This document shows positions 25,206 to 33,964 of a stretch of DNA of 64,000 nucleotides, piece after piece. How positions within the stretch are numbered: position 1 is the first letter of the stretch; each line of letters opens with the position of its first letter. The position numbers and the translations under genes were made by a program. The notes below the pieces were generated by a model. It ran no database searches. It was not told the DNA's origin and saw nothing but the letters and a program-made list of their open reading frames with translations. Source of the stretch: Acidobacteriota bacterium (GTDB taxonomy: Bacteria; Acidobacteriota; Terriglobia; Terriglobales; Acidobacteriaceae); contig JABCZI010000004.1 of NCBI GenBank assembly GCA_013289765.1, positions 310,001 to 374,000 on the forward strand. Reading direction: 5' to 3'.

Positions 25206-26146
25206 CCCAGCCTCTCTAGCGCCTGCATTGTCTGCGAGAATGTTCCAGCATCGGCGTTTCGCTTCGCGTACCAGGTGAGTTCGAGGATCTGGGTAAGTGT
25301 AGAGAGCGCTTCGCGATGCTCACTTGAGGTGGTCATTAATCGAAGGTACTCGCGCGGAGTGCGCGCGCGGTCTGGCCGCCATGTGCCCTGATGCTCTAAG
25401 AACGAAATGCCGCACCAGTATGCAAGGTGAATTGCTTCCCGCCAATCATTGGCTGCGGCAGCCGCACGGGCGTCAGCGAGCCAAAGCGCCCAACTCCTCG
25501 CCGAAACCGGAAGATTGGTGGGCACAACATTTTCCTGTTTACTATTCGGCTTAATGTACCGGTAAACCAGGAAACCCAGCGTCAATACGGCGAGTCCAAT
25601 GAGGCCGTATACAAGAAACTTGCTGATCGTGGGAATGGCGGACGAACGGAATAGAATTCCCAGCAAGCTCAGAATGACGGCCAGGACTCGTTGCGCTAGC
25701 CGGTCGAGGAATGTCGGTCCTCGCACGTCACGGAACTCTCGTCGGGCCAGAATAGCAGTGAGGCGTTCGCGGTTGCTCGAAGCGTCTTGGGGAGAGGTCT
25801 CGAAGCCGTCAAGATCGTTACGCAGGCTCTGAATCCGAGATCGGATGGCGTTCGCGGCAGAGAAGTCTCCTTCCTGCGTGAACTTGCGGACCTCCTGCCG
25901 CAGGCCTTCCGTGGAAATCTGGAAATCTTGGTGCTCCGTGCGGACTCGCCAGCTGGGCGGCAAATCCTTCAGGATCGCGGGAATCGAACGTCCCGAACTG
26001 TCGAGCTGTTGTGCAGCAAGCAGTAGCTGATCAAGTTCCGCGTGATATTCGGCGAGCGTGAGTTCGTCACCTGAGCCCGAATCAGCCAGGCAGAAGCAGC
26101 TGAAGATCAAGAGTCCGGCGAGAATGCAGATGCACCTTGATGTCAT
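25190..26146 (-). CDS. DUF4129 domain membrane protein
   Basis: 318 residues. A signal peptide (CICILAGLLIFSCFCLADSG) is followed by a periplasmic helical domain, one membrane helix (about 170-195, FLVYGLIGLAVLTLGFLVYR) and the cytoplasmic DUF4129 segment near the C-terminus (WREAIHLAYWCGISFLEHQG, then RTPREYLRLM and LTWYAKRNAD). DUF4129 domains are found in transglutaminase-like and MoxR-operon proteins. Likely part of the same envelope complex. The gene starts 8 bp after the upstream membrane protein. Confidence 0.85.
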   Translation of the reverse strand: MTSRCICILAGLLIFSCFCLADSGSGDELTLAEYHAELDQLLLAAQQLDSSGRSIPAILKDLPPSWRVRTEHQDFQISTEGLRQEVRKFTQEGDFSAANAIRSRIQSLRNDLDGFETSPQDASSNRERLTAILARREFRDVRGPTFLDRLAQRVLAVILSLLGILFRSSAIPTISKFLVYGLIGLAVLTLGFLVYRYIKPNSKQENVVPTNLPVSARSWALWLADARAAAAANDWREAIHLAYWCGISFLEHQGTWRPDRARTPREYLRLMTTSSEHREALSTLTQILELTWYAKRNADAGTFSQTMQALERLGCHPS

Positions 26147-26154
26147 TCGCCCTT

Positions 26155-26976
26155 TTACGCCGGGGCGCCCTGGAACTCGGGTGCATCGATTGTGGTCATC
26201 ATTAATTGCAGGTCAAAGGCCTCTTTGCGCACCCGCTCGTCATAGTAAACAAGAGAGAATGCGATAGTAACCAGCGGACCCACCAGGCATTGCGCAAAAA
26301 ATGCTGCGACCAGCGACGCGACCCGCCACACAACAGCAACATTGCGCACGGGAGATATGCTTCCTCCGCCAGCTCTTGCCGCGATTTGGATCGGCCACTG
26401 AAGAAGCATGCTTACTCCAATGCTCAGTACCAGGAACAGCACCCAGATAACAAAGATACGCCCGCGGTTCCCCTGGCTAAGTTCCGAGCTTCGGGACATT
26501 GCCTCGCTGGCACTCTTGTCCTCCAGAACCTTGGCGGGAACGGCCAACGACCACTCGATTGCCTTCAAGATTCCCGGCACGATGAACAAGAGACTCCACA
26601 ATCCCACGAAGAGTCCGACCCTGAGCGAAAGGCCGATTACTCCGACAATTTGATGTTTTACTTTCGAAAATGAAACTATCACGCTGGCGGGGCGATCGAG
26701 GTGAACCTGCGAGACCGCAACCACCGTGGCCGCTTGCGACGCGGCAGTAACGACCATGCTCAAAACCGCGGCGCTCAAACTAAGAACAAAGATCATCAAC
26801 GCGTTGCGAACGTTGCCTCCTGAGGTCTGAACCGCCAAAGCTAGGCATTGGAAGGCAAGAACACAGAGATGGGGCAAAGCGAAGATCCCAACAAACAACA
26901 CAAAGTGGCTGCGATAGAGAGAGAAAGTTCGGTCGAGCAATTCTCCAGTACTGAGGGGCCTAAGTGCGGTTGCCAT
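26155..26976 (-). CDS. Polytopic membrane protein, first gene of the MoxR block
   Basis: 273 residues with about six membrane helices (for example FVLFVGIFALPHLCVLAFQC and GLFVGLWSLLFIVPGILKAI). The opening LRPLSTGELLDRTFSLYR is typical of a family annotated as glycerophosphoryl diester phosphodiesterase membrane-domain-like; no phosphodiesterase catalytic residues are present. The C-terminal tail is short and acidic. It begins the minus-strand run DUF4129-DUF4350-moxR-DUF58. Role unknown; perhaps a membrane partner of that complex. Confidence 0.75.
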   Translation of the reverse strand: MATALRPLSTGELLDRTFSLYRSHFVLFVGIFALPHLCVLAFQCLALAVQTSGGNVRNALMIFVLSLSAAVLSMVVTAASQAATVVAVSQVHLDRPASVIVSFSKVKHQIVGVIGLSLRVGLFVGLWSLLFIVPGILKAIEWSLAVPAKVLEDKSASEAMSRSSELSQGNRGRIFVIWVLFLVLSIGVSMLLQWPIQIAARAGGGSISPVRNVAVVWRVASLVAAFFAQCLVGPLVTIAFSLVYYDERVRKEAFDLQLMMTTIDAPEFQGAPA

Positions 26977-27062
26977 AAGTCGCCTCCCGTAAGCTCAGAA
27001 CTTGCCGGGAATCGTAGCACGTTCGCTGCGATATGTCTGCGGTTAGTTAGTGCCTAAGCTTC

Positions 27063-28139
27063 CTACGGAACGTATATGTAGGATTGGGCGGTGCGTTGTC
27101 CCTTTTGGTCGGATCCCCCCGCGACCAAAACGTTGCCATCCGAAAGCAGGGTTGCGCTTTGATACCAGGGAAATCGCTCAGTTGTGCTGGTGGCCACTGC
27201 AGAGGTATTTTTTGCAGCGTCGTAAATTTCCTGAATTCGAGCTCCGCCCACGACCAGCACTTTGCCCCCTGAGAGAATGACCGGATCGGGCAAACCCCAA
27301 CGTGGTTGCAGCATCGATCCACCTGCAACGAACCTTCCATTCTCTAGATCGAATATTTCAGTCGCTGCAATCCCTAGTTGTTTGTTGGCACTCGAACCGC
27401 CAACTAACAGAACGTTTCCTCCCGGAAGCGCGACCGCAGCGTGCCTCACGCGGGCGACGCTCATGCTGGGAAGGTCGAAGAACCGATTCAGTTCTGCGTT
27501 GTAGAGTTCGGCACTGCTCAGCGGTTCATTTCCCCGGACACCACCGGCAATCAATACGCGCTCGTGGGGAAGTAACGTAGCGGTATGAAAGGAGCGGGGA
27601 CTGGACATAGCTGCTGCAGAACTGAAATTCGCATTTCGGTCATAAAATTCGGCGCTGGCAATACTCTGGCCATCGGGGCCGACGCCACCGACAACAAGCA
27701 CGCGGTTGTCCTGCAGCCGAGTTGCCGTTGCCCCCGCTCGAGGAGTATGCAAGCTCGCTGCCGGCAGGAACTTCCCACTCGCTGGATCATAGATTTCACA
27801 ACTGTCGAGAGGGCCCTTTGATCCCAATCCTCCGATAATGAGAACCGTGCCACTAATCAATTGAACCGCGCTGTGAGCGGCGCGAGCCTCGGTCATGCCG
27901 CCGGTCGGAGTGAATTTACGCGTTGAGGGATCGTATAGTTCGGCGCTTGAGAGGAGTTTGCCGTCGTTCCCAACTCCGCCTGCGATGAGGACCGTGCCGT
28001 TGTACAGCAGCGTCGCGGAATGCTTCGCTCGCGTAGAAGTCATGGTACCAACGCGGACAAGTTGGCCTCCGTGCGGCGCCTTCAGCGGTGCGGCCCAGAG
28101 CAGAAAGAACAACAGGAAAAAACCTGCAATGCCCGCCAA
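27063..28139 (-). CDS. Secreted kelch-repeat beta-propeller protein
   Basis: 358 residues. A hydrophobic N-terminus (IAGFFLLFFLLWAAP) acts as signal or anchor. About six kelch-type blades of roughly 50 residues follow, each with the pattern R-x3-A-x-L-L-x-x-G-x-V-L-I-x-G-G, for example KHSATLLYNGTVLIAGG and HTATLLPHERVLIAGG, then a strand with AELYD/EIYDP. This is the galactose-oxidase-like propeller without visible copper ligands. The listed start is TTG. The gene lies 93 bp downstream of a LuxR-type regulator on the same strand, so it may be its direct target. Confidence 0.85.
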   Translation of the reverse strand: MAGIAGFFLLFFLLWAAPLKAPHGGQLVRVGTMTSTRAKHSATLLYNGTVLIAGGVGNDGKLLSSAELYDPSTRKFTPTGGMTEARAAHSAVQLISGTVLIIGGLGSKGPLDSCEIYDPASGKFLPAASLHTPRAGATATRLQDNRVLVVGGVGPDGQSIASAEFYDRNANFSSAAAMSSPRSFHTATLLPHERVLIAGGVRGNEPLSSAELYNAELNRFFDLPSMSVARVRHAAVALPGGNVLLVGGSSANKQLGIAATEIFDLENGRFVAGGSMLQPRWGLPDPVILSGGKVLVVGGARIQEIYDAAKNTSAVATSTTERFPWYQSATLLSDGNVLVAGGSDQKGQRTAQSYIYVP

Positions 28140-28232
28140 TCGGCCACTCCCAGTCGGAGGATTTTTAAAGTCAATTTCTAAGAGGCGGTTCTTGCCGTCT
28201 GCGCATTTCGTAAGCGAACTTCGAAGCGCAGA

Positions 28233-28793
28233 TCAGGAACTGAAAGTACTGCCCGGAGTTCCGCAGTCAAACAGCTTGCTCAAGACGCCGGAGCGAGTCG
28301 AAGTACCCATCTTAACCATTACCAGGTGCAAGAACGTTTTAATAGTGCTAGGACTCACGTTCATTTGAATTGCTATTTCTTTGCTGGTTAACCCGCCAAG
28401 TAACAATTGAACTGTGCGCTGTTCGCGGGGTGTGAGGTTGAATTCTCTAGCAACCTGAAGCAAAGCAGCGTCGTTCGAAGGCTGTCTCTCAAATACAAGT
28501 GCGATGGGTGCAGAATGCCCGTTCAACTGCTTTTCGAGTCGAAAGCAGCGGCACTGGTACTTGCGATTACCTGAGGGAAACTCTGCGGCGAACGCCAGCA
28601 CCTTCTTATTTCGACGCACCAGACGAACATTTATCACTTCCGTGAGAAATGAGTTGAGATCCTTCAGTCGGTAGGGGTCGGACGGATAGGCGAGGATCTT
28701 TAACACTTCCGAGTTGAACGCGCACGGCTTCAGCGAGGTGGCGTCTACCAACAATATACCGGGTGCTGAATTATGTCCGCGCAGGAAACACAC
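28233..28793 (-). CDS. LuxR-type regulator with PAS-like sensory half
   Basis: 186 residues from a GTG start. The N-terminal half (PGILLVDATSLKPCAFNSEV, then LKILAYP) has the look of a PAS fold, as in many acidobacterial stand-alone regulators. The C-terminal half is a LuxR helix-turn-helix: FNLTPREQRTVQLLLGGLTS, then KEIAIQMNVSPSTIKTFLHL. It has no receiver domain and no phosphorylatable Asp. A paralogue of matching length and layout lies at 36607-37146, so the two bracket the secreted-protein locus. The signal is unknown. The alignment of ribosome-binding site and GTG is poor, so the start may be wrong. Confidence 0.85.
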   Translation of the reverse strand: MCFLRGHNSAPGILLVDATSLKPCAFNSEVLKILAYPSDPYRLKDLNSFLTEVINVRLVRRNKKVLAFAAEFPSGNRKYQCRCFRLEKQLNGHSAPIALVFERQPSNDAALLQVAREFNLTPREQRTVQLLLGGLTSKEIAIQMNVSPSTIKTFLHLVMVKMGTSTRSGVLSKLFDCGTPGSTFSS

Positions 28794-29023
28794 TCCTCTA
28801 ATTGACTGTGTGGACGTGGGGGAACAAAAGCAGGGGAGGATTTAGTTCGTAATACTGTGTCAGATGTGTCGGAACCCGGGCGCAATTCTGCGCTAAGCAA
28901 GAAAGCTTGTCAAGATGCACCAAATTGCATACACATTCAAGTGCCGGGCCAGACCCGAACGAGCCCCAACGTTGATCGTATAGGCCTGCCATCTCCGCTA
29001 TTATCAGTCCTTACTATTGCTTC

Positions 29024-32000
29024 TCATTGTTCTACAGTTAGAGTGATATTGACTGTGGCCTGCGAATTTCCCGAACTGGCCGTTACGCTTACCAAAGAAA
29101 CGCCGGGCGGGGTCGCGGCACCGCTGTTTGTAAGCAGGGTCTTGCCGGCGCCACTGCCGCAACCCAGGCATGCTGCAACCAACAAGAGTGCCGTTGCAAT
29201 TCCCAGGAAAGACTTGGCGCGACGCGACCGTCGCTCCATGCCCGCGAAAACTATTCCCATTACACTCAAGCCGTACCAGATTCCCCCTATGCCATCGCGA
29301 GGTTTTTGGATGCTGGCAACACTATCCGTGGTGATTTGGACAGTCACTTTGCCCGGAAGAGCAGAAGGACTGAGCGACGAAGGGCTAAACAGGCAGGTGG
29401 TGCTCGCCGGCAATCCCGCGCAACCGAAGGTGATGGGTGACAGCAGCGTGCCATTGGAGCTGATACTGAGATTGAAGCTGCCGCCGCCTCCCGCCGGAAC
29501 AGACAAAGAAGTCTGCGATAAAGTGAGTGCCATCTGAGCGGAGTTCACCGTGTCGTTTACTCCGCCCGAGGAACTGCTGGCAAAGTCTGCGTCGCCAGCG
29601 TAGCTAGCGGTCAGCGAATTCGCGCCCATTGCAAGGGAAGAAGTGGTAAAACTGGCATGGCCGTTCGCGTCCAAGGGCACCCCGCTTGCCAGAATCGTGC
29701 TGCCGTCAAGGATAGTCACCGCCCCCGTTGGAATTCCCGCCGCCGGTGCAACCGCCTGCACAGTAACGGTCAACGTCACTCCCTGACCGAAAGCTGAGGA
29801 GTTCAGGCTCGATTCCAGAATTGCAATAGTCTGTCCCTTGGTTACGACCTGGCCTATCGAAGGAGACACGCTGCTCGCAAAGTTTACGTCGCCGATGTAG
29901 CTCGCCGTGATTGAATGTGTACCCGGAGCCAAGGAAGAAGTAGTTAAACTCGCTTGCCCACTCGCGTTCAACGCCACTCCGCTTGCCAGAATCGTACTGC
30001 CGTCGAAAAAGCTTACTGTACCTGTCGGCATCCCCGTCGCCGGTGCAACTGACTGCACCGAAACGATCAACGTCACTCCCTGACCGAAAGCCGAGGAATT
30101 CGCGTTGGATCCCAGGACCGCGACAGTCTGTCCATTTGCGACAAGCTCGTTTATCGAAGTGGAAGCGCTGCCCCCAAAGTTTCCATCGCCAGCGTAGCTC
30201 GCCGTGATTGAATGCGTGCCTACAGCCAAAGAAGAAGTAGTAAAAGTGGCATGGCCGCTCCCATTCAGCACCAGCCCACCTGAAAGAATCGTGGTGCCGT
30301 CGAAAATGATCACTGTCCCGGTTGGAATTCCTGCCGCCGGTGCAACCGCCTGCACCGCAATCGTCAATGTCACTGCCTGACCGACAGCTGACGAATTCGC
30401 GCTGGAGCTCAAAGTGGCGATGGTCTGTCCCTTAACTACAACCTGGCTTATCGAAGGGGAAACAGTGCCCACAAAATTCACGTCGCCGCTATAGTTTGCA
30501 GTTAGGGAGTGCGTACTGGGCCCGAGGGAAGAAGTACTGAAACTGGCTTGACCACTACCGCTCAAGACGACTCCGCTTGCCAGAATCGTGGTGCCGTCCA
30601 GGATAGTCACTGTCCCGCTTGGAATTCCCGCCGCCGGTGCAGCCGCTTGCACCGTAACTGTTAGTATCAGTCCCTGACCAAAGGCTGAGGAATTTAAGCT
30701 GGATGCCAGAGTCGCGACAGTCTGTCCCTTAGCTACAACCTGGTTTATCGAAGCGGAAACGCTGCTGGCAAAATTCGCGTCGCCGCTATAGTTTGCGGTT
30801 AGCGAGTGTGTGCCCGGAGACAGGGAAGAAGTACCAAAACTCGCTTGGCCGCTCGCGTTCAGGGCTACTCCGCTTGCCACAATCGTGCTGCCGTCGAGAA
30901 TACTTACCGTCCCGGTTGGAGTCCCTGTCGCCGGTGCGACCGGCTGCACCGTTACGGTCAACGTCACTGCTTGACCGAAAACCGAGGAATTCGTGCTGGA
31001 GCCCAGAGTCGTGACAGCCTGTCCCTTCGCTACAACCTGGTTAAGAGAAGTGGAGACACTGTTCACAAAGTTTGCGTCGCCGGTATAGCTCGCGGTGATT
31101 GAATGCGTACCCGGGTTCAGGGAGGAAGTACTAAAACTGGCTTGGCCGGTCCCATCGAGGCCCAGTCCGCTTGCCAGAATCGTGGAGTTATCGAAAAAGC
31201 TTACTGTACCTGTCGGCATCCCCGTGGCTGGTGCCACAGGTTGCACCGATGCAGTCAAAGTCACCGACTGTGCATCCGATGACGGATTCAAACTAGAGGT
31301 CACCTCAGTCGTAGTTTGCCCCTGCACGACGGTAAAGAAATATCCGGCTATGCTGCCCACCGTGTTTTGGTTTAATCCGGCAGCCGCGGCCGCTAGTCCA
31401 TTGTCGGCGAAAGCGTAAATCACGTGCGGTCCCAGCTGGAGCTGAGACGGGTTGGCGTTGAAGGTGGTGTCCACAGCCTTGGCGGCTGGCCACAGACCTT
31501 CCCAAGAATCAACTTGGTAGCGAATACCCTGCACGGGTGGATTGAAAGGCGAATAAGAACTAGTGGCGGAGAGGACAATTGTCGGCGAGCGCGCCGCCGT
31601 TTCATTGCCCGGAAGAGCCGAAATGACAGTTGCCAACGGAAGGGCGCCGATGCGCTGCTCCGCGATCACTGAGAGGTTGTCGCTAGCAGAGTTCGCCACA
31701 TAGATCTGGCTCGTGATCGGGTTTATAGATAACGCAGCCGGATTTGCTCCCGCCGCCACCGTCGTCGTCTGATTGGAGGGGCCGTCAATCACTGTTACCG
31801 TATTGCTTCCAGCATTTGCGACGTAAATGTGATCGCTCACCGGATTGGTCGCCACTGCGTCGGGCATTGTGCCAACCGTCACCGTAATGCCTCGGTTCGT
31901 ACTACCGACGATCACCGTGACTGTGCCGCTCCCGGAATTTGCAACATAAATCCGGTTCGTTACGGGATTCACCGCCACAGCAACCGGCGTCGTACCAACT

Positions 32001-33703
32001 GCCACGCTCGTTGTCTGATTGGTCGCACCGTCGATCACGGTCACACTGCTATCGCCGGAATTGGCGACATAAATTTGATTGGTGACGGAATTAATTGCAA
32101 TTGCGAACGGCTTTACACCCACGTTCACAGTTGCCTCCTCCCCAGTCACTCCGTTAATTACAGTTACGGTATTGTCGGCACTGTTGGCCACGTAGATGGT
32201 GTCGGTCGCTGGGTTGACTGCGATTGCGCTGGGAGCCGCCCCGACACCGATCGACATAGTCTGGAGTGTGGCACCGTTGATGGCCGTTACCGTCCTGCCT
32301 CCCGAATTCGCCACATACGCCCAATTGGTTACGGGGTTAACGGTCACGGCAGTAGGATTCACTCCTACATTCACCGTAGTAACTTCATTGGTCAGCCCGT
32401 CGATCACAGTTGCGGTGTTGCTCACGCTGTTCGCAATGTAAATCTGATTGCTGGCGGGATTCACGGCCAAGGCGGTAGGCTTAGTTCCCACGCTTACGGT
32501 CGTGGTTTGATTGCTCGCTCCATCTATCACTGAGACAGTATTGTCGTTGGCGTTTGATACGTAGATCAGGTTTGTGACTGGATTCGCACCTACCGCCAGA
32601 GGAGAGCCCCCCACGCCAACCGTCATGGTCTGATTGGTGGCAGCGTCGATCGCAGTTACAGTCCCACTGTTGGAGTCCGCTGTATACACTCGGTTGGTAA
32701 CTGGATTTATCGCTACTGCGAGAGGGTTTACCCCTACTGGGACTGTCGCTGTCCGCTGATTTGTCGCACCATCGATCACGGTGACGCTGCCTCCGGCGGT
32801 TGCGACGTAGATCTGATTGCTGGATATATCGACCGCTAAAGCGGTGGGGTTGTCAGCAAGAGCCACAGTCGTAACGGAACCGGTAAGCCCATCGACGACG
32901 GCAACGTCCAGGCTGTGATTGTCGGCAACGTAAATCTGATTGCTGACAGAATTTATCGCAATTGCCACAGGAAATAATCCAACACTGAGTGTCGTGGTTT
33001 GCTGAGTTGCGCCACTTATAACCGTGACCGTATTGCTGTCGGTGTTGGCAACATAAATCTGGTTTGTAACCGGGTTCACGGCCAGGGATTGGGGAAAGAC
33101 GCCTACCGGAACTGTAGTGGTTTGCTCGCTAGCTCCGTCGATTACGGTTACTGTGTTGCCCAGATTGGCAACATAGATTTGATTCGTTACCGGATTGATC
33201 GCGATCGCAATCGGATTCGCTCCTGCACTCACGGTTGCGGTGTTGTTCGTGACGCCATCAATTATCGTCACCGTATTGTCGGTGTTATTGGCAACGTAGA
33301 TCCGGTTGGTGATTTCGTTCACCGCAACCGAGCGGGGGTTCGCCCCCACATTCACGGTCGCGATCGCGAATGTGTTGCCATCAATAACCGAAACGCTATT
33401 TGACGCGCTGTTCGCAACGTAGATTTTGCTAGTGGCGAGGTTTACAGCGAGGGCTACAGGCCTGCTTCCGACGGTGATTGCCGTCACGGAGTTGTTGAAA
33501 CGCGAGAGCACTCCAACCGTATTGGCGAGACAGTTTGCTTCAATCACCTGATTCCTGAAAACGTTAACTGCGACCGCGCAAGGTTCTGCTCCTGCTCCCA
33601 CGTTGTACGTGGACTCGACGGTTTGTCCCGAACAGGGCACTAAGGCGATGAGTACGTTTGCGAGACATAGGATCGCCGACACAGTGAGACTATGCCTAGG
33701 CAT
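29024..33703 (-). CDS. Giant secreted YVTN beta-propeller/Ig-like repeat protein (1559 aa)
   Basis: The ATG at 33703 has AGGAG 8 bp upstream and starts a signal peptide (SLTVSAILCLANVLIALVPC); the frame is open 20 codons further. About 16 YVTN-type repeats of 41-42 residues follow (typical unit NPVTNQIYVANSGDSSVTVI), enough for two seven- to eight-bladed propellers. A linker of about 100 residues leads to six Ig-like repeats of about 95 residues (for example PTGTVSFFDGSTILASG, then GTHSITASYIGDVNF). The C-terminus has two hydrophobic stretches separated by ERRSRRAKS, then a GCGSG and a final beta-strand tail. Likely an adhesin or surface scaffold. DNA of the repeats is strongly repetitive (29500-31300 and 31650-33550). 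Confidence 0.9.
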   Translation of the reverse strand: MPRHSLTVSAILCLANVLIALVPCSGQTVESTYNVGAGAEPCAVAVNVFRNQVIEANCLANTVGVLSRFNNSVTAITVGSRPVALAVNLATSKIYVANSASNSVSVIDGNTFAIATVNVGANPRSVAVNEITNRIYVANNTDNTVTIIDGVTNNTATVSAGANPIAIAINPVTNQIYVANLGNTVTVIDGASEQTTTVPVGVFPQSLAVNPVTNQIYVANTDSNTVTVISGATQQTTTLSVGLFPVAIAINSVSNQIYVADNHSLDVAVVDGLTGSVTTVALADNPTALAVDISSNQIYVATAGGSVTVIDGATNQRTATVPVGVNPLAVAINPVTNRVYTADSNSGTVTAIDAATNQTMTVGVGGSPLAVGANPVTNLIYVSNANDNTVSVIDGASNQTTTVSVGTKPTALAVNPASNQIYIANSVSNTATVIDGLTNEVTTVNVGVNPTAVTVNPVTNWAYVANSGGRTVTAINGATLQTMSIGVGAAPSAIAVNPATDTIYVANSADNTVTVINGVTGEEATVNVGVKPFAIAINSVTNQIYVANSGDSSVTVIDGATNQTTSVAVGTTPVAVAVNPVTNRIYVANSGSGTVTVIVGSTNRGITVTVGTMPDAVATNPVSDHIYVANAGSNTVTVIDGPSNQTTTVAAGANPAALSINPITSQIYVANSASDNLSVIAEQRIGALPLATVISALPGNETAARSPTIVLSATSSYSPFNPPVQGIRYQVDSWEGLWPAAKAVDTTFNANPSQLQLGPHVIYAFADNGLAAAAAGLNQNTVGSIAGYFFTVVQGQTTTEVTSSLNPSSDAQSVTLTASVQPVAPATGMPTGTVSFFDNSTILASGLGLDGTGQASFSTSSLNPGTHSITASYTGDANFVNSVSTSLNQVVAKGQAVTTLGSSTNSSVFGQAVTLTVTVQPVAPATGTPTGTVSILDGSTIVASGVALNASGQASFGTSSLSPGTHSLTANYSGDANFASSVSASINQVVAKGQTVATLASSLNSSAFGQGLILTVTVQAAAPAAGIPSGTVTILDGTTILASGVVLSGSGQASFSTSSLGPSTHSLTANYSGDVNFVGTVSPSISQVVVKGQTIATLSSSANSSAVGQAVTLTIAVQAVAPAAGIPTGTVIIFDGTTILSGGLVLNGSGHATFTTSSLAVGTHSITASYAGDGNFGGSASTSINELVANGQTVAVLGSNANSSAFGQGVTLIVSVQSVAPATGMPTGTVSFFDGSTILASGVALNASGQASLTTSSLAPGTHSITASYIGDVNFASSVSPSIGQVVTKGQTIAILESSLNSSAFGQGVTLTVTVQAVAPAAGIPTGAVTILDGSTILASGVPLDANGHASFTTSSLAMGANSLTASYAGDADFASSSSGGVNDTVNSAQMALTLSQTSLSVPAGGGGSFNLSISSNGTLLSPITFGCAGLPASTTCLFSPSSLSPSALPGKVTVQITTDSVASIQKPRDGIGGIWYGLSVMGIVFAGMERRSRRAKSFLGIATALLLVAACLGCGSGAGKTLLTNSGAATPPGVSLVSVTASSGNSQATVNITLTVEQ

Positions 33704-33910
33704 ATTGCTGCTCCTGGTTGTTGAGGGAGGGCGGAACCGAGGGCTTCTGAAGGAAAGGATCAAGAAGCCCGCAAAAACGAGCCTGCATTGTGAGGTAAAG
33801 AAAGGAGTCCGTCAAGCATTCTGTGTTCGCCCATAGCGGCTAGCCCAAATGGGGGAAGCTCTTTTGCGAGCACTGAGGCTTGCCGCTTGCAGCCTTTACC
33901 AAGCGTGAAA

Positions 33911-33941
33911 AATTGGATGCGGGCGCGTTACGCCCGCATCC
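33911..33941 (-). terminator. Rho-independent terminator of the DsbA-like gene
   Basis: GGATGCGGGCG (33915-33925) and CGCCCGCATCC (33931-33941) form a perfect 11-bp stem with a 5-nt loop. Read on the minus strand, the stem is followed by AATTTTTC. It lies 23 bp past the stop codon at 33965. Confidence 0.85.
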
Positions 33942-33964
33942 ATACGCCGTCGTGACTTGGGAAA

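Noticed and set aside
28798..28992. Minus-strand 64-codon frame between the giant protein and the LuxR regulator
   Set aside because: No ribosome-binding site or protein-like pattern; probably the 3' region of one gene and the leader of the next.
31829..32533. Plus-strand open frame of 234 codons with many His and Arg
   Set aside because: It lies antisense inside the YVTN repeats and owes its length to the repetitive coding DNA; no protein domain or ribosome-binding site is seen.
29500..33550. Regular DNA repeats resembling a CRISPR-like or minisatellite array
   Set aside because: The repeats coincide with protein repeats of 41-42 and about 95 residues in one long reading frame and vary mostly at third codon positions; there are no constant repeats with unique spacers.
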